Of a stretch of DNA of 34,770 bases, positions 1 to 8,278 are shown in pieces. Source of the DNA: Bacteroidota bacterium. GTDB lineage: Bacteria > Bacteroidota > Bacteroidia > UKL13-3. Made by a program: the position numbers and the translations under genes. The notes beneath the pieces were generated by a model. The model saw only the letters and a program-made list of their open reading frames with translations, was not told where the DNA came from and searched no databases. How positions within the stretch are numbered: position 1 is the stretch's first letter; the number at the start of each line of letters is the position of its first letter. The DNA is taken from contig CANFHJ010000018.1 in NCBI GenBank assembly GCA_947446605.1, positions 1-34,770 on the forward strand, in the 5' to 3' direction.

Positions 1-221
1 AATCCTTGGTTTTGGTATTGTTTAGATACTGAAACTACAAATCTAAGATTGGCATTTACCAAACGCTCTAAAGCCACTTGGTCGCCTTCCCTTATTCTTC
101 TTGCCAACTCCACTTCCTCCTGCGCATCAATCATTGGTACTTTACTGATTTCGTTCAGGTACTTATCTAACGACTTGCTCTCGCGGTTAGTAAACTGTTT
201 GCTTATTTTAAGCTGCCTCAT
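1..221 (-). CDS. rpoD: RNA polymerase primary sigma factor RpoD, N-terminal part (cut by window edge)
   Basis: The minus strand reads 73 codons from an ATG at 221 to the window edge. The protein starts [15 protein letters not shown], continues with [13 protein letters not shown] (region 1.2 of sigma-70) and then [13 protein letters not shown] and [18 protein letters not shown], the start of region 2.1. The very short N-terminus before region 1.2, lacking region 1.1, is typical of the housekeeping sigma factor of Bacteroidota. It directs core RNA polymerase to most promoters. The C-terminal DNA-binding regions lie outside the window. An AGAAGG about 10 bases before the ATG could act as a weak ribosome site. 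A promoter candidate lies at 271-300. Confidence 0.93.
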   Translation of the reverse strand, partial: MRQLKISKQFTNRESKSLDKYLNEISKVPMIDAQEEVELARRIREGDQVALERLVNANLRFVVSVSKQYQNQG

Positions 222-270
222 ATTATATTAAATCCCTTCTGGTGAATTGTTAGAATCTGCAAATTTCATG

Positions 271-300
271 AAAAGATATGTTTATCTGTTAAAAAAACAA
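271..300 (-). promoter_or_regulatory. candidate rpoD promoter (Bacteroidota -33/-7 type)
   Basis: On the minus strand TTG (300-298) is followed after 19 bases by TATCTTTT (278-271). This is close to the Bacteroidota consensus TTTG-N17-23-TAnnTTTG. The -7 box ends 50 bases before the rpoD ATG. The match is by eye only, and such boxes arise often in AT-rich DNA. Confidence 0.35.
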
Positions 301-455
301 GTAATAGTTAGTAACTATTTCGATAACAGGTATTTAAATTGATAATTGTGGTTTGTATGAAATTTGACAAAATTGACAAATTCAGCCAAATAGACCAATA
401 AATTAAAATTAGTTACCCGTTTCTATTAAAATCAAATCATATTACTAGTAACTAT

Positions 456-1370
456 TTATTTAGGTTGAACCAATATTTTGCGGTATTCCGCTGAACCGAT
501 TAAGTGAAGAAAATAAAGGTTAGCTAATTGTTTTGAATCATCAAAATCATAAAATGTGTGGCTGTCGTCTATTTGAAAAGTTTCAACAACTTGGCCATTG
601 GGCAATAAAAGTTCAAATGAAAGTTCCTTGCCTCTTAAATTCTCGCCCAATGAAACAAATAATCTATTGGTTACAGGGTTTGGAAACACCTGAAAATTAT
701 TGCTAACATTGGTTACTGTTAAACTTGTTTGAAATTTGCCCCAAGAAAAACCACTAAAATAGCTGCTATCGCAGGTATTACAAATAGTGCCTACCTGATA
801 CAAACCTTGAGGTAAACTAGCAACGTTAAAAGCGCCTGAGGCCATTTCGCATTCCTTAAGTTGCCAATATTGATAATAAGAATAAGTTTTTCCGCCGTCG
901 TCAGTAAATCGATAAAAATACTTACGGGTATCATCTGAATCTATTGGCATAAAATTGCATCCCCCCATAGGACTGGGAAGCGGAAGACCACAAGTTCTAA
1001 TAACAGGTGTCCATTTTAAATTGTCGGTAAATTTGTTTTGAAAGGAATCAATGGAGAATATTTTAATTCCGGTGCATGTATAATAGGGGTCATCAGATGA
1101 AATAAGCAGGGTTTGCTCAGGTAGATTTCTACCAATTATAAATAGGCTATCTGGCTTAAACCGGCGCATTGTATTTACCAATAAATAACCTATAATGGAG
1201 CTATCTGTGGCAGGTTTCCACCTAATTTTTACCTGAAATTTCCCATTGGATAATAAAGTAGAATTAATGCTGCAAAATTCGGGTATTTTGGTGCCTGCTT
1301 TTTTTTGCCCTGAGGCATTTAAACTAAAAACACATAAAATGAATATTATAAAAGCTAAATTTAGTTTCAT
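456..1370 (-). CDS. secreted protein with T9SS C-terminal sorting domain
   Basis: The protein has 304 residues from the ATG at 1370. An in-frame ATG at 1403 would put 11 extra residues before the signal peptide and overlap the upstream gene, so 1370 is preferred. Residues 1-22 (MKLNLAFIIFILCVFSLNAS then GQ) are a signal peptide. The middle is a beta-rich, Cys-containing region without a family I can name. The last ~80 residues, from VFPNPVTNRLFVSLG to YRKILVQPK, are a type A T9SS sorting domain, so the protein is exported by Sec and then moved across the outer membrane and attached or released. It starts 4 bases after the stop of the beta-helix gene at 1375-2856, so the two are probably co-transcribed. 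Confidence 0.85.
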   Translation of the reverse strand: MKLNLAFIIFILCVFSLNASGQKKAGTKIPEFCSINSTLLSNGKFQVKIRWKPATDSSIIGYLLVNTMRRFKPDSLFIIGRNLPEQTLLISSDDPYYTCTGIKIFSIDSFQNKFTDNLKWTPVIRTCGLPLPSPMGGCNFMPIDSDDTRKYFYRFTDDGGKTYSYYQYWQLKECEMASGAFNVASLPQGLYQVGTICNTCDSSYFSGFSWGKFQTSLTVTNVSNNFQVFPNPVTNRLFVSLGENLRGKELSFELLLPNGQVVETFQIDDSHTFYDFDDSKQLANLYFLHLIGSAEYRKILVQPK

Positions 1371-1374
1371 GGCT

Positions 1375-2856
1375 TTAAAGTTTATAATGTTTAAAATTAA
1401 CAAGTGGAGGCGGAGGGTTTGTTATTTGTTTATTGTGCACGTTAGAACCTATTTCATTATACTCGGTAACGTCCAATTGAAATGTGCTTAAATTATTGTT
1501 AAATTTTGTCACATTGAAATAAGTGCCAATTAAATTTACGATTTTATTTTCGTCAACATTTGGATTTGTTTTAATATATAACCCATAATGCCTTTTATTT
1601 ATACCCAAAACCTCGGAAAAAAATCTTGAACCAATAATATTAAAAGTAATATTAGAAGAATCATTTCCACCATTTGATACACCTCCATAGTATAAATCAT
1701 ATCCCAGGTTCTCTTCAAACCAACTATTTGTAATATTAATAATTCGATTAAATAAACTTGGACCCATTCCCTCAATAAATATGGCACCTGAATTTTCGTC
1801 ACCTGTAGTTGGAAAATTAGGATTTGGGTCGCTAGGTAGACAAAACCCATTTCTTTCAAAGTCATAGTTTAATATGTTTATCAATTGGCCACCAGAATAA
1901 GAAATTCCCCAAACTCTGCACCAAACAATGAAACTATTTGAAATTGTAATTTGATTTGAAGCAAAATCCATTGATGAATCTATTTTAATTCCATAATCAC
2001 AATAATATTCATAATCAAAACCCGTAACACTTGGAACCCAACCTTTATCACCTCCGATATGACAATTATTTATGTTAAAAAGTAAAGCTCCTGTTGAAAG
2101 AATCCCAACATGGCAACAACGAATATGTAATTTTTCTAAATTAATAAATGCAACTTCAGGTTTAATATCAATTCCTATGGATTCATACCCTCCCTCCAAG
2201 AGATAGGTTGTATCTTCTTCAAATAATCTATGTTTATAAACTCCTGGTTTAAGGTAACTGCCAATAAATCCCAATTCAGAAAAAGTTGTATATGGATTAT
2301 TAACCTCAAAAATTGTTTTAATTGGAATAGGTATTGATATTGTATTTTCATTTGCATAGTTTACCTCTACAAATTGTGAATTTGCAACAAAAATGGTAGA
2401 TTTAATACCACTACCTATAATATTTAATTTACCATTGTTATTTTGAAATCCTGTCTGTTTTATTACTAATTTGTCAACTAAATAATATCCTGCTGGAAAA
2501 TAAAGATTTCCACATGTTTTCGAAGTCATCAAGTCAGGGACAACTACAATTCCATATTGTAATGCATCAATTGCCAATTGGATAGATAAAGTATCATTGG
2601 TTGGAGTTGAATTACTAGGGTATGCATCTCCTTTTACTCCAAACCATTTAACATTAATAAAATTGTCAATAACTCTTTTAAATCTATAACCATTAACTGA
2701 AACAATTGCAGTTCCAGTATTATCAACTGAAGTGGTATCTGTTGCATCAAAACACCAATTTCCTTCCATTCCAATATCTGTAGTATAATAGATGTCTAAA
2801 CCATTTGGGATAATTGTTGTTCGTAAATTATTAATTGTAGTAGTAATCAATGCCAT
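1375..2856 (-). CDS. pectate-lyase-type right-handed beta-helix protein without signal peptide
   Basis: The protein has 493 residues. Residues 1-70 (MALITTTINNLRTT then DIYYTTDIGMEGNWCFD) are a small N-terminal domain. VKWFGVKGDAY followed by NDTLSIQLAIDAL (about 70-95) is the entry of the pectate-lyase-3/GH28-related superfamily also seen in phage tailspikes. The rest holds repeated short beta strands rich in Asn, Ile and Gly (ININCHIGG, ITISNSFIVW, INITNSWFEEN), as expected for a parallel beta-helix. No signal peptide or sorting domain is visible, unusual for a polysaccharide-active Bacteroidota protein. It is followed after 4 bases by the T9SS protein gene. The substrate is unknown and catalytic residues cannot be assigned. 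Confidence 0.7.
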   Translation of the reverse strand: MALITTTINNLRTTIIPNGLDIYYTTDIGMEGNWCFDATDTTSVDNTGTAIVSVNGYRFKRVIDNFINVKWFGVKGDAYPSNSTPTNDTLSIQLAIDALQYGIVVVPDLMTSKTCGNLYFPAGYYLVDKLVIKQTGFQNNNGKLNIIGSGIKSTIFVANSQFVEVNYANENTISIPIPIKTIFEVNNPYTTFSELGFIGSYLKPGVYKHRLFEEDTTYLLEGGYESIGIDIKPEVAFINLEKLHIRCCHVGILSTGALLFNINNCHIGGDKGWVPSVTGFDYEYYCDYGIKIDSSMDFASNQITISNSFIVWCRVWGISYSGGQLINILNYDFERNGFCLPSDPNPNFPTTGDENSGAIFIEGMGPSLFNRIINITNSWFEENLGYDLYYGGVSNGGNDSSNITFNIIGSRFFSEVLGINKRHYGLYIKTNPNVDENKIVNLIGTYFNVTKFNNNLSTFQLDVTEYNEIGSNVHNKQITNPPPPLVNFKHYKL

Positions 2857-2959
2857 GTCAGATTAATATTTACAATAAAGATAATGAATTACTTAGACAA
2901 ATTGTTTTAAATTTTTATTAATTGTTTTTACTTCCTTATAAAAAGGAACCGCATATTTA

Positions 2960-2975
2960 TTTGGTTCGAACCAAA
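2960..2975. repeat. 16-bp perfect palindrome containing GGTTCGAACC, downstream of feoB
   Basis: The sequence TTTGGTTCGAACCAAA is a perfect palindrome between the feoB stop and the beta-helix gene. Its core GGTTCGAACC recurs at 5390-5399 inside the candidate feoAB promoter and at 27429-27438 inside ricT. It has no loop and is not a terminator. A two-fold symmetric protein-binding site is possible. Confidence 0.5.
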
Positions 2976-2979
2976 AAAT

Positions 2980-5100
2980 TTAACCAAAAACCTGGTAGAT
3001 AAACAAGCTACTGCCGTATGCCAAAAATGTAAGGTACACAAATTGAATAATGGCCCATTTGCTGCCACCCGTTTCTTTTCTTACAATGGCAACTGTACTC
3101 ATGCATTGCAGCGCAAAGGCATAAAACAAAAGCAAAGAAAATACCGTGGCCAAACTATAACTGGGCTTTCCTGTTTGCGTATTGGTTTCACTTAGCATGG
3201 CTGCTCTTATGGAATGTAAATTATCATCTGCACCACTCACGCTGTAAATGGTACTCATGGTGCCCACAAAAACCTCTCTGGCAGCCATAGAGGTTAGCAG
3301 GGCAATGCCTATTTTCCAATCAAAGCCAAGCGGACGAATAGCAGGTTCTATAAATTTGCCAAATTGCCCAGCATAACTGGCTTCTAAGAAATCGGCATCG
3401 CGCTGTAAATTGAGTCCGCCAAGCAATGCCTCATTTTTCTCGGTCTCGTTTAATTGCGCCATGTGCTGCTCGTATTTTTGTGCAACGGCATTCATTTTGT
3501 CTCTTGGACCAGTAGAAGCCAATACCCATAAAATAACAGAAACGGCAATAATAATTTTTCCGGCACCTACCACAAAAGCACTTGCTTTTTCATAAAGTGT
3601 AATGAGCAAATTACCAGGCAGCGGTAATTTATAACCCGGCAATTCCATCAGAAAATAATTCTGCTGGGCAGATTTAATAAAATGCTTAAAAATCCAGGCA
3701 CTGAGCAATGCTGCCACAAAGCCAATTAAATACATGAGCATTAAAACCAAACCATGGATATTAAATGGACCCCATACGGCAGTATCTGGAATAAAAATAG
3801 AAATAAGCAACGCATAAACAGGCAAGCGAGCAGAACAACTCATTAAAGGAATTACCAATATGGTAATTAAGCGCTCGCGTTTGTTTTCTATGCTCCTACT
3901 GGCCATAATACTTGGCACCGCGCAAGCCATACCACTAATGAGCGGAACAATAGATTTTCCATTCATTCCAAAAGGACGCATAACCCTGTCCATAATAAAA
4001 CCCACACGTGCCATATAGCCAATGTCTTCTAAAATGGCAATAAAGAAAAAGAGCACAATAATTTGTGGCAGAAAAACAATTACCCCACTTAAACCCGCCA
4101 AAACACCTTGCACCAATAAATCGTTGAGAACCCCTTGTGGCAGCGCATTTTTAACATATTCACTTAAGAAGGCAAAGGCATTTTCAACCAGTTCCATGGG
4201 ATAGGTACTCCAACTAAAAACGGCCTGAAAAATTAAGAACATCAACACCAAAAATATACCAATGCCATAAAAGCGATGTGTTAATACCGCATCTACTCTT
4301 TTGGTAATAGATTTCTTTAAATTGTCTTGTGCTTGTATACGCGATTTTTTTACCGCTGCATCAATTAAGTGGTAGCGCGCAAACACTTCCTCCTCCTGAA
4401 ATTGCCTGGCATCAAATTGATACTGCGTAAAAATTTCTTTGATGCGCAAAGATTTTTCACTGATTAATTCTTTGGCATTAATGGCATATTGCAAGGCAGC
4501 ATAAGCATTGCGTTTGTCGCTTACCTTTCCCAATTCAGCCAACATTTCTTGGCTCAAATGGTCTATGCTGTAAAAGGCAGCATGTGCTTTGGGCAAGCGC
4601 TCTAAAATGGTTTGCTTAATTGGTTCGACCCCAATTCTTTTGCGCGCATTGATAGGGATTACGGGCACTTGCAATGCCTCGGAAAGTACTTCCAAATTAT
4701 AGGATATACCGCGGCGTTCGGCAACATCCAACATGTTTAAGGCTAAAATTGCCGGTACCCCTAAATCACAAACTTGGGTAAACAACAATAAATTTCTTTT
4801 TAAGTTAGAAGCATCTGCAATAAAGACAACTAAATCTGGGAAATTGGTTTCCGATTTATTGCGCAGAATTTCATAGGTCACTAATTCGTCGGCAGATTTT
4901 GGGTAAAGGCTATAAGTACCCGGCAAATCTATTATTTGCAATTTCACCGTATCGGAAAGCATGGTCTCCCCCATTTTTTTCTCAACGGTGGTGCCAGGAA
5001 AATTACTCACCTTTTGGTTCAATCCGGTAAGGGCATTAAACAAAGATGTTTTGCCACAATTGGGGTTTCCTACTAAGGCTACTGATATAATTCTTTCCAT
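2980..5100 (-). CDS. feoB: ferrous iron transport protein B (GTPase-permease)
   Basis: FeoB imports Fe2+ across the inner membrane. The 706-residue protein begins with a G-protein domain: G1 GNPNCGKTS (11-19), G2 around FPGTTVE (34-40), G3 DLPG (58-61), and a G4-like NMLDV. A helical domain follows (to about 260), then the polytopic permease with the two Gate motifs (LPQIIVLFFFIAILEDIGYM and the SCSARLPVY segment) and the later MAAREVFVGTMSTIY stretch. The length is normal for bacterial FeoB. The start codon overlaps the feoA stop as TAATG, so the two are translationally coupled. No FeoC is seen. Confidence 0.97.
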   Translation of the reverse strand: MERIISVALVGNPNCGKTSLFNALTGLNQKVSNFPGTTVEKKMGETMLSDTVKLQIIDLPGTYSLYPKSADELVTYEILRNKSETNFPDLVVFIADASNLKRNLLLFTQVCDLGVPAILALNMLDVAERRGISYNLEVLSEALQVPVIPINARKRIGVEPIKQTILERLPKAHAAFYSIDHLSQEMLAELGKVSDKRNAYAALQYAINAKELISEKSLRIKEIFTQYQFDARQFQEEEVFARYHLIDAAVKKSRIQAQDNLKKSITKRVDAVLTHRFYGIGIFLVLMFLIFQAVFSWSTYPMELVENAFAFLSEYVKNALPQGVLNDLLVQGVLAGLSGVIVFLPQIIVLFFFIAILEDIGYMARVGFIMDRVMRPFGMNGKSIVPLISGMACAVPSIMASRSIENKRERLITILVIPLMSCSARLPVYALLISIFIPDTAVWGPFNIHGLVLMLMYLIGFVAALLSAWIFKHFIKSAQQNYFLMELPGYKLPLPGNLLITLYEKASAFVVGAGKIIIAVSVILWVLASTGPRDKMNAVAQKYEQHMAQLNETEKNEALLGGLNLQRDADFLEASYAGQFGKFIEPAIRPLGFDWKIGIALLTSMAAREVFVGTMSTIYSVSGADDNLHSIRAAMLSETNTQTGKPSYSLATVFSLLLFYAFALQCMSTVAIVRKETGGSKWAIIQFVYLTFLAYGSSLFIYQVFG

Positions 5101-5321
5101 TAATGCAATTCTATTTCAACGTGAGCGGCATCTTCCAAACGCAGGCATAATTTTGATTCTCCTACCCTAATGGCAATGGGATCGCCAAAGGGCGCTATGT
5201 TTTCCAATTCCACTGTTTCACCAGGTAACATGCCCATCTCAAACAATTTCAAGGCAAGGATATCGCCATTTACTTTGCGCACAATGGCATGTTGTCCCAG
5301 TTTAATTTCAGATAGGTTCAT
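5100..5321 (-). CDS. feoA: ferrous iron transport protein A
   Basis: FeoA is a small SH3-like cytosolic partner of FeoB. The protein has 73 residues from the ATG at 5321: MNLSEIKLGQ, then VRKVNGD, KLFEMGMLPGETVELENIAPFGDP and a closing hydrophobic strand. All these match the FeoA core domain. An upstream in-frame start at 5354 would add 11 residues (MMQFRKSLNCA) absent from the family and would overlap a symmetric operator-like sequence at 5329-5345, so 5321 is preferred. The stop overlaps the feoB start. Confidence 0.93.
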   Translation of the reverse strand: MNLSEIKLGQHAIVRKVNGDILALKLFEMGMLPGETVELENIAPFGDPIAIRVGESKLCLRLEDAAHVEIELH

Positions 5322-5328
5322 GGCGCAA

Positions 5329-5345
5329 TTTAGACTTTTTCTAAA
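5329..5345. promoter_or_regulatory. TTTAGA-N5-TCTAAA dyad just before feoA, candidate metal-regulator operator
   Basis: A perfect 6-bp inverted repeat separated by 5 bases sits 8-24 bases upstream of the feoA ATG. Its spacing and its TTAGA/TCTAA arms resemble operators of DtxR/MntR-type iron or manganese repressors, an established class of feo regulators. The assignment to a regulator is inferred. Confidence 0.4.
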
Positions 5346-5373
5346 CTGCATCAAAATGATTGTTGTCAGCCTT

Positions 5374-5407
5374 TAAAAATAAGGGCTTTGGTTCGAACCG
5401 ACCCAAA
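5374..5407 (-). promoter_or_regulatory. candidate feoAB promoter with GGTTCGAACC palindrome in its spacer
   Basis: On the minus strand TTTG (5407-5404) is followed after 22 bases by TATTTTTA (5381-5374), close to the Bacteroidota promoter consensus. The -7 box lies about 50 bases before the feoA ATG. The palindrome GGTTCGAACC at 5390-5399 falls between the two boxes, where a bound repressor would block polymerase. Confidence 0.4.
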
Positions 5408-5580
5408 ATAATTGCCCAAAAAAAGCAGTGTAAAAATAATGTGAAAGTAAAAAATGGCCGGAGTAAAAAAATCCGGTTTACCTGATTTAACGCCCTTTTT
5501 GGGTCATGTAAAATTATTATTTTCCAAATACAAAGGTTTATTTGCGGAGGTAATTATTGGGCAAAAAAATAAAATAAAAA

Positions 5581-7134
5581 ATGCTAATTAGAACATTTGG
5601 AAGTGCTGTATATGGCGTAAATGCGGTTACCATAACCATTGAGGTAAATGCCGGACAGGGAAATGGCATTGGGTATTTTTTGGTGGGCCTGCCAGACAAT
5701 GCAGTAAAAGAGAGCTTACAACGCATAGAAAGCGCCTTAAAATTTAACAATTATACCTTGCCAAGGCAAAAGATTGTGGTAAACATGGCGCCGGCAGATA
5801 TTAGGAAAGAAGGAAGTGCCTATGATTTGCCGCTGGCCATTGGTTATATGGCCGCAACAGAGCAGTTAAAAAGCGAGGAAATTCACAAATACATTATCAT
5901 GGGCGAGTTGGCATTAGACGGCACCTTAAAACCCATTAAAGGAGCCTTGCCCATAGCAATTGAAGCCCGCAAAGAAGGTTTTGAGGGTTTTATTTTACCC
6001 AAAGAAAATGCACGTGAAGCGGCCATTGTCAATAATTTAAAAGTATATGGTGCAGACAATATTTCTGAGGTAATTAATTTTTTTAATGGCATAGACAATA
6101 GCCTTCCATTGTTTGAAATGGATACGCGCAAAGAGTTTGAAGAAAGCCAGCTTAAACTAATAGATGATTTTGCAGATGTACGTGGCCAAGAAAACATCAA
6201 ACGTGCATTAGAAATTGCGGCAGCGGGCGGTCATAACGCCATATTAATTGGACCGCCGGGTGCAGGAAAAACCATGCTTGCCAAGCGCCTGCCCAGCATA
6301 CTTCCGCCTTTGAGTTTACAGGAGGCTTTAGAAACCACTAAAATTCACTCGGTAGCAGGAAAATTAAACAAGAACAGCGCCTTAATGTACCTGCGGCCTT
6401 TTAGGGCACCGCACCATACCATTAGCGATGTTGCCCTAGTTGGTGGAGGAAATATTCCCAACCCTGGAGAAATTTCATTGGCACATAATGGCGTATTGTT
6501 TTTAGACGAATTGCCAGAATTTAAACGTACCGTTTTGGAGGTAATGCGCCAACCCTTAGAAGAAAGAAAAGTAAGCATTTCGCGTGCCAAATTTTCTATT
6601 GAATACCCAAGCAGTTTTATGTTGGTGGCAAGCATGAACCCATGCCCGTGTGGCTACTTTAACCACCCAGAAAAAGAATGTGTGTGTGGGCAAACGGTGG
6701 TACAAAAATATTTGAGTAAAATATCTGGACCGCTGTTAGACAGAATTGATATACATATTGAGGTAACGCCTGTAAATTTTGACCAATTAACAGACCACCG
6801 AAAAGCGGAGAGCAGCGCAAGTATTAGAGACAGGGTAGTTGCCGCAAGAGAAATACAATACCAACGCTACGCGCATTTGGAAGAAATTTTTTGCAATGCA
6901 CAAATGAGTTCAACCATGGCCAGGGAGTATTGCCAACTCACTCCCATTGGCCAAAATTTATTAAAAACCGCTATGAATAAATTGCAATTATCTGCACGGG
7001 CTTACGATAGAATTTTAAAAGTTGCCCGCACCATAAGTGATTTAGCAGGAAGCGAAGAAATAAAAATTGAACACTTGGCAGAGGCCATACAGTATAGGAG
7101 TTTAGATAGGGAAACTTGGAGCGGTGTTTCTTAA
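5581..7134 (+). CDS. comM: YifB/ComM-family magnesium-chelatase-like AAA+ ATPase
   Basis: The protein has 517 residues, the usual length. The N-terminal domain ([15 protein letters not shown], then [15 protein letters not shown] and [20 protein letters not shown]) is the ChlI/ComM N-terminal fold. The AAA+ core has Walker A GPPGAGKT (about 224-231), Walker B-type LFLDELPEF and the sensor region [13 protein letters not shown]. The C-terminal Mg-chelatase domain ends with [19 protein letters not shown]. Family knowledge: ComM is a hexameric helicase promoting branch migration during natural transformation; a role in recombination is the best guess here. The first accessory remnants start within about 30 bases of its stop. 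Confidence 0.95.
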   Translation: MLIRTFGSAVYGVNAVTITIEVNAGQGNGIGYFLVGLPDNAVKESLQRIESALKFNNYTLPRQKIVVNMAPADIRKEGSAYDLPLAIGYMAATEQLKSEEIHKYIIMGELALDGTLKPIKGALPIAIEARKEGFEGFILPKENAREAAIVNNLKVYGADNISEVINFFNGIDNSLPLFEMDTRKEFEESQLKLIDDFADVRGQENIKRALEIAAAGGHNAILIGPPGAGKTMLAKRLPSILPPLSLQEALETTKIHSVAGKLNKNSALMYLRPFRAPHHTISDVALVGGGNIPNPGEISLAHNGVLFLDELPEFKRTVLEVMRQPLEERKVSISRAKFSIEYPSSFMLVASMNPCPCGYFNHPEKECVCGQTVVQKYLSKISGPLLDRIDIHIEVTPVNFDQLTDHRKAESSASIRDRVVAAREIQYQRYAHLEEIFCNAQMSSTMAREYCQLTPIGQNLLKTAMNKLQLSARAYDRILKVARTISDLAGSEEIKIEHLAEAIQYRSLDRETWSGVS

Positions 7135-7163
7135 GAAAAGGGAGTTGTAAATGCCAACAATAA

Positions 7164-7418
7164 TTGGTGTTGGTAATTGTCTTCAAGCAATGGGGACCAG
7201 GACCTATTTGTTTTTTAACAATAATGTTTTTCAATTTGATATTAATTCCTATTATTATTACAATAGAATGGACAGGTAAGAATGAGGATTTTGCGATAGC
7301 TAATATTTTCGATGGTAAGCACTATTTGGTAAAATGGGCTTCATATTGCCTAATGATATATATACTTGGAATGTATATGTATACAAATATTTCCCAATTC
7401 ATTTAATTCCAGTTCTAA
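7164..7418 (+). pseudogene. C-terminal remnant of an MBOAT-type membrane O-acyltransferase
   Basis: About 80 residues in one frame hold two hydrophobic segments (FFNLILIPIIITIEW and KWASYCLMIYILGMYMY), then NISQFI, a TAA at 7404-7406, then FQF and TAA at 7416-7418. The order of a Glu-Trp-ending helix, a loop with a charged last helix, and a terminal FIYFQF is typical of the C-terminus of AlgI/MBOAT acyltransferases. The TAA therefore most likely replaces the Tyr codon of that motif. No upstream part of the gene remains, since comM ends 29 bases before. The last ~50 bases lie in the 253-bp repeat. The family call rests on pattern recognition only. Confidence 0.5.
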
Positions 7419-7619
7419 TGTTTAAAAAGTTTATTTACAGATTTTCAATATATTCGTTAAAATTCCCAAAAGTTGGCAAAAGATTAAATTCTGTAGAACT
7501 TGAAAATTTTCTATCTAAATTTAATGAATTTGATAGGATCTCAAAAGATGATGCAGAATCAATAGCACAAGTTTTACAGAAAAATTCCAGCAGCAAAAAT
7601 AATTACCACTGCTCATTTT
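7367..7619 (+). repeat. 253-bp direct repeat, left copy
   Basis: This stretch is matched at 15242-15494 in the same orientation without gaps and with two mismatches (T7473/C15348 and G7502/A15377). It runs from the last codons of the MBOAT remnant into the N-terminal third of sduA. The reading frames continue on both sides only here, so this copy is probably the original. Both copies carry the same TAA in the MBOAT end and the same five-A run that breaks the sduA frame. Confidence 0.95.
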
Positions 7620-8207
7620 ATTAAAACTAAAGAAAATATAGATATTGTATATTTAGAGGATATTATTTATAAGTTTAAGGAATTACTTGAAGTTAATAAT
7701 GATAATGAGGAACAGTGGCAGAAGTTTTTCGAAAAATATTCTTGGATGTTGACCCATCTATTCCCATATAAAGTAATTCTAAAAAAAGGTAAAGCATAAG
7801 TTGGGGGTAAAACTATAGAGAATGAGGAAGGCAGAATTATGGATTTTCTATTTGAGAATAATCTAAGTGATAATTTTGCATTACTTGAAATAAAAACTCA
7901 TCGTAAAGACCTTTTAAAAGCTTCAACATATAGAAAACCTGACGTTTACTCTTCATCAGATGAACTTTCAGGTGGTATAAATCAGTGTCTTGATCAAAAA
8001 GGTACTTTTATTAAGGAATTTGGTAGAGAAAATAAATCTTATGACCCAAAATGCATATTAGTGATTGGCCTCAAAAACTCACTAAATAAGAATCAGGCTA
8101 AGCGTTTCGAATTATTGCGAGCAAATCAAAAAAATTTAGATAATGTTAACTTTGATGAATTGCTTTCTAAACTAGAAGGTTTATATAAAGTTGTTACAGG
8201 CAAATAA
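7418..8207 (+). pseudogene. sduA: broken Shedu-type (DUF4263) antiphage nuclease gene
   Basis: The N-terminal part (MFKKFIYRFSIYSLKF onward) reads in one frame to a TAA at 7622. Removing one A from the five-A run at 7580-7584 joins it to a second frame reading KIPAAKIITTAHF, DIVYLEDIIYKFKELL and EEQWQKFFEKYSWMLTHLFP. That frame has a TAA at 7797-7799, just where the family has GKAYVGGK, then continues as GRIMDFLFEN, FALLEIKTHRKDLL and ELSGGINQCLDQK to 8207. The D-x(n)-EIK core and the following Q are those of the PD-(D/E)XK-like Shedu nuclease SduA. With one frameshift and one nonsense codon it should be inactive, although the C-terminal domain (from an ATG at 7839) could still be translated alone. 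Confidence 0.8.
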
Positions 8208-8278
8208 ACCTAATGTCATTTTTGACTCATTTTGAAGATTTTTAAAATAACATTGCAATTCCTTATATTTACATTTTT

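Noticed and set aside
2963-5399. GGTTCGAACC as the T-arm of a tRNA gene
   Set aside because: The sequence resembles the tRNA T-loop GGTTCGAATCC, but no acceptor, D or anticodon arms are found around any of the three copies.
5458-5476. Hairpin CCGGA...TCCGG between feoA and comM
   Set aside because: Only five pairs, with an A run in the loop and no T run after it on either strand.
7154-7173. Hairpin CCAACA...TGTTGG after comM as a terminator
   Set aside because: Six AT-containing pairs with an 8-base loop and no following T run; too weak.
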